Shown here one piece after another: positions 56,022 to 64,000 of a stretch of 64,000 nucleotides of DNA (the first letter of the stretch is position 1; each line of letters opens with the position of its first letter). The position numbers and the translations under genes are program-made. The DNA is from Rotaria macrura (lineage: Eukaryota > Rotifera > Eurotatoria > Philodinida > Philodinidae): NCBI GenBank assembly GCA_900239685.1, contig OENT01000170.1, positions 112,004 through 176,003 on the forward strand. Direction: 5' to 3'. The notes under the pieces are model-generated. The model saw nothing but the letters and a program-made list of their open reading frames with translations, did no database searches and had not been told where the DNA came from.

Positions 56022-59000
56022 TGATCGACAAGTTTTTATTTCTATATGAAAATTGTTCTGTCTTTTTCTAAGTCGCTTATATAGTCTGCAACGAATCTCG
56101 ACAGACTGTCCTTGAATAAATGACGTTATGCCTGATCACGTCATTCAATTCTAATCATGTTCAATTGACTTTCATCAAGCACATTTATTTCATTTCCTCT
56201 TTTTTCACTTGAAATCGAAAATAAATTTGTAATAATCAAAGGAAAGAATATTTCATTCGATGTATCAATCGCGTTCCTGTTCTTATTCTCTTAGAAAAGA
56301 ACGTTTTCTTTTTGTCGAGAATAAAACGTTCTGTTTTGAACGATAAATATAGTTTGATTGTTGACCTTCTCCGCTTTCACCGATCGAAGTTGATCATTAT
56401 AGTTTATACAAAAAGTAGGAAGTCAACTCAATTAAGAATAATATTACTTTTCTTTTACATACGGAAAATGGCACAAACATAAGATTTCTTTTTTTAAATT
56501 TAAAACAAAACCCAATGCAATAGAATAAGATTCGAATTCGATCTCAGTTTGAAACAAACAATGACTTTCAAACTTAATATATGCAAATTTAATAAAACGG
56601 AATCAACGAAAGTTTCTGAACGTCAATTTAAAACCACAATTAGAATTCGTTAAATGATCTTGCACAATTAAATAGAAGTCATTTCTGTGTTAGCGAATAA
56701 TATTGCAAATATCAAGAAGTCATCCCAATTAAGTAAAATCGGTGTAACTCCAGAAAAAGGATATTAGTACCAACAATCATATATATATATTCAATTTATT
56801 TACTTCGAATTTATAATCCAACATATTTTCAATTCTTATTTTTTTTTGTAATGGGAATTATATAGCACGTAGCCAATTCTAATTAAATAAACAAGCCAAT
56901 GGTTTCTACCTAATCTGTAAAGAAAATATAATTTATAATAGATAATATTCAAGTACAACCTTGACGTAACAATTTCATGATATATATCAGATAATTTAGG
57001 ACTCTTTCTCGATTGAAGAAATCCAGTTGATGATTAAGAATATGAAGAAGCGAGTACGCAACAACAAATTTTAATACGGTGTAAGATGTTCTACTCTTTC
57101 AATGCAGTGGGAAAAAGCTATCACTAGATTCCTCACACTCCTTGTCATATTCATATCACAGATGACAAAGTTATAGCAGTTTCTAACTGTCTGAATAATT
57201 CTAAACAATACTGAAAGTCGTTCAAGAAAGCGATGCGAAGAACTAAGGAGAATCGAGTCAGGTCGTCTTGTGCAACATGTAAGCTCGAAACTGAAAAACA
57301 CGATTCACTAAGAGCGTCACCATTGACCCGCAGTACTCTGCAAGAGATTCGAGCTGAAAGAATATCTCCATCGAAAAAAAACACTTGAAAAATTAGGAGC
57401 AGACCTTCTCTGTGATTGTGATTTCTTTCAAAATTTTCGATCGAAACGGGATCATATCGACCATTTCTTTGCTGGAATGAAATATTAATATCATGGTAGC
57501 TATAAACACATCGACTTCGTCTGTTTGACTGTCATTACCATAAAATTCATCCATAAAACTGCATTTACTCGTTTAATAAATGACAACTATCATGCATGAA
57601 GCAACACGTTTCTGGTCTGGTGTGAAATTATTGCCTGACAGCAGTCCAACGTAAGAAAATACATCATTTCAATGAATACAACCATCATATCCAATTGAAA
57701 CTGCTCTTGTGTGAACGAAACTCAAACCAGACGTCTGTAGTTATGCGTTTCTCCATGGAAAGAAATCCATGGAACATTTGACATGATACAAAAACTGACG
57801 GGAAAACCGATAACCCTGTTGCATTTTATCAATGAACTCTGATTTACTTGTAAAAATTTGAGCAAATGAAAAATAACATTTGGAAGTAAAGTAAGAGAAA
57901 AGTGGTTGGACACATCTTCGATTTCGCAGAATCTGATTTCTATCAAAGGAATACATTTTAGGCTCTGTCCAATTGAAATTGTGTCAGTTTGAACCATGCA
58001 CATTGCTTTCAATGGACGTCACTGATGTTCTCTCGTTTGGCTGTGGTGCTTTGAGGAAGCAAAAAGACCGGTTTATGCATCACAGTTGTATTTATTATGT
58101 GGAAAACTAGGGGCAGATATCTACGAAGATCGAGTTGTGACAATGTTTGAACTTCACAAAAGAAGATGAATGAAAGCAAACTAAGTTAGAAACTCCATGT
58201 AATAAATTCCTTCACATAGAAATATGCTGGTGATCAATGTAGCATATATAGTGTGAAATACATTAGAACTCTATTCATGAGAAATGCAAATTTGCCCAAA
58301 CATGCGAGAAAACACGTTTACGAATCACAGCATGATTCTAGCAAACAAAATAATTTTTGCGTAGCAATTGTTTTGTGCAATTAACTTATCTGAAAATTAA
58401 CATTTCCTCGATCCCATTCATTGTCGACAGCATCACAATGTGTTATCAATAAAGGATGATTGGTACTATCGATGATAAATTTGGAAAATCTGCGACTCAT
58501 GGACGGTCTTATGTGAAAGGGTTGGTCATTGAACACACTAATTCTTATCGAGTGTCATACGAACAACATCCGTTATGACATGGAAGGACTATCTAGTCAT
58601 CAAATGAATTCGCCTGTTCAATTCAAAAATCAGAACAATTGGCCACAATGAAATATCAATGCAATAAATCTACTTTAAATTAAATGAAAACGACATTAAT
58701 AATCTGCGAGTATCGATCCAATATTGAGTCAGATCTTTTCCCCTATACTACTAAGAGTAAGAATCAATGATTCTTCAGCAATATAATCATGTACGATCCG
58801 TTGAACATTGAATTATTTCCATGACAATCAGGACTTTACCAAAACATAAAATTGCTTCTCACAGACTACTCAGAGTACTTCTACTTGAACTAGCATCAGC
58901 AAGAAGCATCAGAGGTAGTCAATTAAAGAAATCATGAATGTAATAAAATGAAAATGCAACCTATTTGATGTGCCACAGTTCATTAATTTACAAATAATGC

Positions 59001-59794
59001 ACTGAATTGAAAGAAATAATTACTTTGCATTGTCATTTAATTGGACAGATTATTTCTTGAATCGTCTACATCGATAGTTGTAGGATTTTTAAAAAAATGA
59101 CATGTTTATTGATCTCTTACATATATCACAAATATACTACTTAAAATGTGAAAAGCATTTCAACATTTTCAACAACCATCTTAACCGTTGTGCTTAACAG
59201 TTGAATACTATCTTCTCTTCTTTTTGCACTTTTATGCGCTCGATAAGATTTTCGTCGAGTGTTTAACACTTTGATTCATTCGAATGGTGACAGTTTTTAT
59301 CGCAAGTATTTTATCAATGCCTTGAGATCTTGTCTACAACTATTTATGTGCGCATGAAAAAATATACATATCTGATAATATCACATTAAAAATAGTCTAG
59401 CAATTAGATAAGGACTATATTTGTGCTTTTCTCATTCTTGGAAACAAAAAAATTGTTTGCATATTCACTTCTATATATTCAGATATATTGAGAGTAAAAC
59501 ATAAAATATGAAGCCATCTTTAGAGTTAAGAGGAATACCCATGATGCACACATTTCATTTCTGAGAAGGAATGTGACATCGTGCTTCATGCCATATCCTG
59601 TCTGAAGGTTTCTAATGAATACTATATTTCTCTCATCTATCCAAATATATGACACAATTATCCATAATTTCATTTGAAACTTCGTAAAATAATCTCTCAA
59701 CTCATTATTTTATCTCATTAGATTTCTATTGCACAACAACTTACGGTAACTCTTGGTAAAACGCTGTTTTAACAAAACCTATCTTCAACATATA
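56022..59794. other. Intergenic
   Basis: 3.8 kb without a supported gene. Minus-strand frames at 57071-57384 and 57722-58012 overlap one another in different registers and have no clear domain, so they may be remnants of an older gene or repeat. Short TA tracts occur near 56780. Confidence 0.5.
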
Positions 59795-62587
59795 ATGGAC
59801 GGTGTTACTTTTTTCATTTTTACCAAAATCATCTTGTACCTATTAGTTCAGCTCTTGGCCATCTTCTATGTTTTCTCAATTTTATTCATTAAGCAGCTAC
59901 GTAATCGTCACAATATGCTTACTCTCAATGTAGCCTGTGGTGCTTTTCTTTGTATGATATTTTGGACTTTCTATACCTTTTTTCTTATATATGAACCAGA
60001 AACTTTATTTTCGGAACGAACTTGCAATTTGCTTGTTTCTTCAATTATGGTGTGTGGTTGTGAGTTTTCCTTCGCAATCATAACGGTTTCCATGAACCGA
60101 TATTTCTCCATTGTCCATGGTCAACAGCGATTTTTTAAAACAAAAGCTTGGGTAGTCATCTCTATCGTATCACAATGGCTAGTTGCTTTAATTGGATCTA
60201 TCCCTTTCGCCCTAACTAAAATGCCGGTGAGTAATAATTTTTTCATTTATATTTTGATAACGAAGATGCAGTTTAATCTATGAGGTACAGACCAGAGATC
60301 CAAAAATCGCCGAGTTTACTCGCCTCGCCTCCCACCTCCTCGAGGCGAGGCGGCATTTTCTACACCGTGGCGAGCACGAGTTGACTTTGTAAATCGCCGA
60401 GTCGATTCGCCTATACTTAGAATGTTATTTTTGATGAATAAATGGAAAATCTTTAAGGATATCTTTCGAATGCAGCTCTTTCTAAGCGTTTCCATTTGTA
60501 GTGAAGTTTATCAAATCGGAACAATAACTTAGTGTGCAGGGTGTCTCAACGATCAGCTTAAAAAAGAAAACTGTATATCTCTACAGAGTGAGGAACAAAC
60601 TATCTGATATTTTTCGTGATGGTAGAGGATACTTCCATACTTCTATTCAAGTGGTAGCAGCTTATTAACACACTTGAAAGCTAGCATCATCTACTTGAAC
60701 ACGGAGTTTGACCTTTTCCAACACACTTCTATCAGTCGTCAACCACAAAAAATAGAAATGTATCCAAAAGTTTATTCGCAAATTTCAATTTTTAGAGATT
60801 ATACTGATCATTTTGGTTAAAAAATTCTTCTATTTTTATCAAGAACTAACTGTATCTGAGTCATAGTTCTAGAAAATATCGTATGCTTGACTAGCACTAT
60901 TTGCCGTTTTCCAGTATTTTGACTCAGGGAACACCTTTTCTTGATGAGCATTAAATATCTGTTAACCAAAATGATCAGCAAATAAGACCTCTAAAAATAT
61001 GATTCTTCAGTAAGTTCTCGAATAGCGTTGCTAATTTGTTCACTGTCCAGAGGAGTACTTTATCAAACTTTAACTAATGTCACTGGTGTTTTCAGATCTT
61101 GTCAGTGCAAAAAGATTTGAGAGGATTTTGTGAAGTCAATTAGAATAGAGAAAACTCAAGAAGTCAAATAAAGCATTATATAATTTTGAAAATCTAAAAA
61201 TAGAGGAATTCGCATTAGATTATAGAAACTCCAAATTTATAGTTTATCTTTGGCATAGAAATGTGAATTTTTCTCTTTTAAAAAAGTGATAATAATTCTA
61301 AGTGATGTTGTTAAATCTTTTACCGATGAATAACAACTTTCAAGTAATCTCTAACAACACGAAAAAAATGAGTTCGTTTGATCATAATCCTATGCAGGTA
61401 TGCAGTTTTCATTTTGTTAGATGACTTTTATTACACTCTGAATACACCTATATTTAATTATTCAGTCTAGTCTAACTATTGCACTGATTCACTTCTCAGA
61501 GCATTGTGTATACGCTCGGTAAAAAATGAATGTTCGTTTATTTATTTGATTATCATTAATATGTTTGTTCTTTTAACTTATTTAAATGTATAAAATGTTC
61601 TTTATTTGATTGTATAAAATAAAAAGATAGTGATTGTTATGGGTGGTTGAAAAACTACCTAAAAGTAACTATTTCATTAAAAACTCTAGGCGAGGCGAGG
61701 CAGCAATGAGCAACTCGCCAGCATGACGAGGTTGTGACGAGTCGCTTTGCCGATTGACTCACGGATCTCTGGTACAAACTTCTTCATGTATTCTACTTCG
61801 ATCCATGAAAAAATGTCTATGATTTATCAATCTTCTGATCAAAAAATATTCTGAAACGAGAACGAAAATCGAATTTTGAGAGGAATGCTACTCTTGCCAA
61901 TGACCAAGATCTTAAGTTAATCGTCCATAGGTATGCCAACGACTGAACTAGAAATAAGTTGCAGGAGATAAAGCATTGAAAACAATTTCGAATATATTGT
62001 TGAGGGACAATCATGTTATTTTATGGAAGAGATAGTAGCAAACTCAGTACATTCAGGTTTTTTTTTGGTCAATTTTTAAAGATTCTTGTATTCTTGCCTC
62101 TCGAGACTTTTGTTTACTAAAACCGATGTTTCTGTACTTTTAGTATTGTGCATTTCCAAGATGGGCCTGGTATTATATCACGGGTACCGGAGTGATAGTT
62201 CCTTCGATCATTTCTATGATCTTCAACATTCTAATTTTCAAATGGGTTCACGCTTCTTCTAAACGTATCCAGCCTGCATCACAAGCGCCTAGTACCAATC
62301 AAGCTAAGAGTGGATTGGGGCCTTTAAATCGTCGTGATCTACACCTTATACGGCATGCAATCATTATGTTTTGCATCCTCTTCGTAGGTTGGACTCCCGC
62401 ATATCTACTTATTAGCGTGGATTATGAGGGCATCGTGCCACAATGGGTCTACCTGGTTACTCAGCTTCTGTCGGCAATTGCAGATTTGATGGTTGCACTG
62501 GATTTGTACTTATGCAATCATGAATTCTTGGATCTGATGAAACAGAAATTGGTTCATATACGTGGATGTTTGTTACGCATTCATTAA
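59795..62587 (+). CDS. Rhodopsin-like G-protein-coupled receptor
   Basis: Exons 59795-60226 and 62144-62587, phase 0, 291 aa. All seven membrane helices are visible: TM1 IILYLLVQLLAIFYVFSILF; TM2 LNVACGAFLCMIFWTFYTFF; TM3 with Cys and the motif MNRYFSIVH, where DRY has become NRY; TM4 AWVVISIVSQWLVALIGSIP; TM5 GTGVIVPSIISMIFNILIF; TM6 IIMFCILFVGWTPAYLLI, with the WxP motif kept; TM7 LLSAIADLMVALDLYLC, where NPxxY is replaced by DLYLC. Very short N-terminus and no signal peptide; the third intracellular loop is basic. Resembles the expanded orphan chemosensory- or peptide-type receptors of rotifers; ligand unknown. The in-frame codon before the chosen ATG extends upstream without another ATG. 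Its single intron carries a transposon. Confidence 0.85.
60293..61771. mobile_element. Non-autonomous hAT-like DNA transposon
   Basis: A 1479-bp insertion in the GPCR intron. The termini are inverted repeats starting CAGAGATCC on both strands (9 of 9), then weaker matching (TCGCCGAGTTTACTCG against TCGGCAAAGCGACTCG) and subterminal GCGAGGC repeats. Flanks are gtacagac (60285-60292) and gtacaaac (61772-61779): an 8-bp duplication with one mismatch. CAG-type ends plus an 8-bp duplication are hAT hallmarks. No transposase frame is present, so it depended on an enzyme elsewhere. The terminal mismatches suggest it is not recent. Confidence 0.8.
60804..60978. repeat. Internal 17-bp perfect inverted repeat
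   Basis: Arm CTGATCATTTTGGTTAA at 60804-60820 and its exact reverse complement at 60962-60978, 141 bp apart; a weaker extension (TTTTTAGAG and its complement) lies outside both arms. Located inside the hAT-like element, it may mark a second, nested miniature element or a foldback core. Confidence 0.75.
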
Positions 62588-64000
62588 GCTTGAAGCAAGA
62601 ACTTAACTAATTTTTGTATGGTCGCTTCTTAGGCACTTAATGTTGTAATGGTTCTCTTACGTTGAAGAAGAGATCTAATTGTATAGATAGTGCTAAAATC
62701 AATCGGTTGTGCTTTTTGTAAGAATTTTACTGAAATCAATGTCTAATATATACGTTTCGTCCCGTATCAATTTAGTACAACTTCTTGATGGTAATGCATC
62801 TGATTGTCTGGCCCTTGATAATTACAGAAGTGTAAAACTTCAAGCACGAAGGGATCGGAGAACTAAATATCCAAAGTCAATTCTCAAAAGTCTACGTTGC
62901 ACTTCCAAATCGTGAATAAATGTTTGATTCAGTTTCACTCAAGTAGAGAAAAAGAGGTTCTTTGAAGAAGGTGTCAAACACAAATGCCACATAAACTACC
63001 ATCGAAACATCCCAATTAAACAGAAATCTATCATGAATTCCTTGGAACGTATTTCTAAACTATCAATAAATACTATTACATTCACACTATGCCTTCCTCA
63101 AGTCAAGTGGCTGCCACGAAAGGATTTTCATTACGATATAGACAGTCAACACGTGAACACATACGATCGTCTCTTGGTGGTAATAGCATGCTATCATAGA
63201 GTTCTTGTCATCCATCTGTTTATCTTCGTAGTGCCGCTTAATAATACTCTGCTATGTGAGCAACACCGAAGCACATTGAACGATGATCAAATATTCTGTG
63301 ATGTACGCTTCCGGCAGTGAGCTTCTTCATTCGCTTTTGAGAATGTTCCGAGATAATCAAATCGGGAACTACACTATAAAAAGAAGATCTTTTACGAGAT
63401 CTGAAAGTGAGCCCTCGTTTCTATTCAATTCCGGCGATAAGACTTTGACCATCTAAATTCCGGTAATGTCAAAGTTTCGGTAGATTTTCGAATTTGTAGT
63501 GGAACGTTGAAAATCTTGTCTATTTTCTGAAATTGTCAAAATACTCACGAATTCCTACAATCATAACTATCATTGCATGTTTTATCGTTGATTTTCCATG
63601 AGAAATACGAAAATATACACACTAACTAAAATTGGGTTAAAAACCAGAGATTGCGTCTTAGGAAGGTAAAAGAAAAATCCAATGAGAGACATATTCATTC
63701 CCTCCTTCTTTACTTGGTTTAGACTAAACCTATTGGGCACGTTGCTATCACAAGTTATTTACAACGATGAAGAGGTACTTTTTGTAACAGTAATAATTGA
63801 TACATTATTATTTCAAATATAATTTGTTTCCTTTCTTGTTGATTTTATCTTTGACTTAGACAAAAATTTTCTTGCTTCTCATAAGAAAAAGCTGTTAGCG
63901 CAATCCCTCATGGGATTAAAAATGTGAAACACGATGTAATTGCTTTTAACAGTCAAAAACAATCTTGCTTTCTTCCATGAACCCAGCTAGCAATTTACTC
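62588..64000. other. 3' flank of the GPCR gene, no further gene seen
   Basis: Frames at 62709-62915 and 63033-63320 have no domain, repeat or splice support. Nothing else recognised up to the window edge. Confidence 0.5.

Noticed and set aside
57071-58012. Overlapping minus-strand frames at 57071-57384 and 57722-58012
   Set aside because: Two registers are open over the same bases and neither gives a recognisable protein; possible remnants only.
63033-63320. 95-codon frame after the GPCR
   Set aside because: No domain, membrane topology or splice evidence; composition looks random.

Overview
The window reads as nuclear DNA of a small-genome, strongly A+T-rich animal, most likely a bdelloid rotifer (Rotaria- or Adineta-like). 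The evidence is: multi-exon metazoan genes whose introns are mostly 50-75 bp with GT..AG ends; clear animal orthologues (KLHDC3, FOXO, DYRK2-type kinase, B9D1, GULO, RFX); a solitary 5S rRNA gene; a 7TM receptor; and a single-exon protein (55485-56021) resembling a module I associate with rotifer proteins. The phylum call is inference. All exon models were made by hand from reading frame, splice dinucleotides, phase agreement and recalled family sequences; no alignment was run.

Layout. 1-1097: 3' end of a KLHDC3-type kelch gene (+). 4239-5717: a FOXO forkhead factor (+). 7651-8525: a glycerophosphodiester phosphodiesterase (+). 8.5-22.1 kb is gene-poor, holding a small secreted basic protein (-) and one 5S rRNA gene (-). 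22103-23303: a protein with a WH1-like region and a CRIB motif (+), overlapping tail to tail by 29 bp the last exon of a large receptor gene (-). That receptor runs from 35597 down to 23275: signal peptide, LCCL domain, two C-type-lectin-like domains, a glycosylated cysteine-containing region, Tie-like EGF repeats, one membrane helix and an NPxY tail. One junction in it is unresolved.

36904-41911: a class-2 DYRK kinase (-), divergent across 341 bp from B9D1 (+, 42253-43384). 46080-46804: an orphan four-exon gene (+). 47166-48625: L-gulonolactone oxidase (+). 49030-55341: an RFX factor (+). 55485-56021: the rotifer-type single-exon protein (-). 59795-62587: a two-exon rhodopsin-like GPCR (+) whose intron carries a 1.48-kb non-autonomous hAT-like element with terminal inverted repeats and an imperfect 8-bp target duplication.

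Working together. B9D1 is a ciliary transition-zone protein, RFX factors are master regulators of ciliary genes, and DYRK2 is linked to ciliary signalling, so 37-55 kb is enriched in cilium-related genes. The receptor looks like a surface recognition or uptake receptor. The WH1/CRIB protein looks like a Cdc42/Rac effector or adaptor. Whether the last two are connected is speculation.
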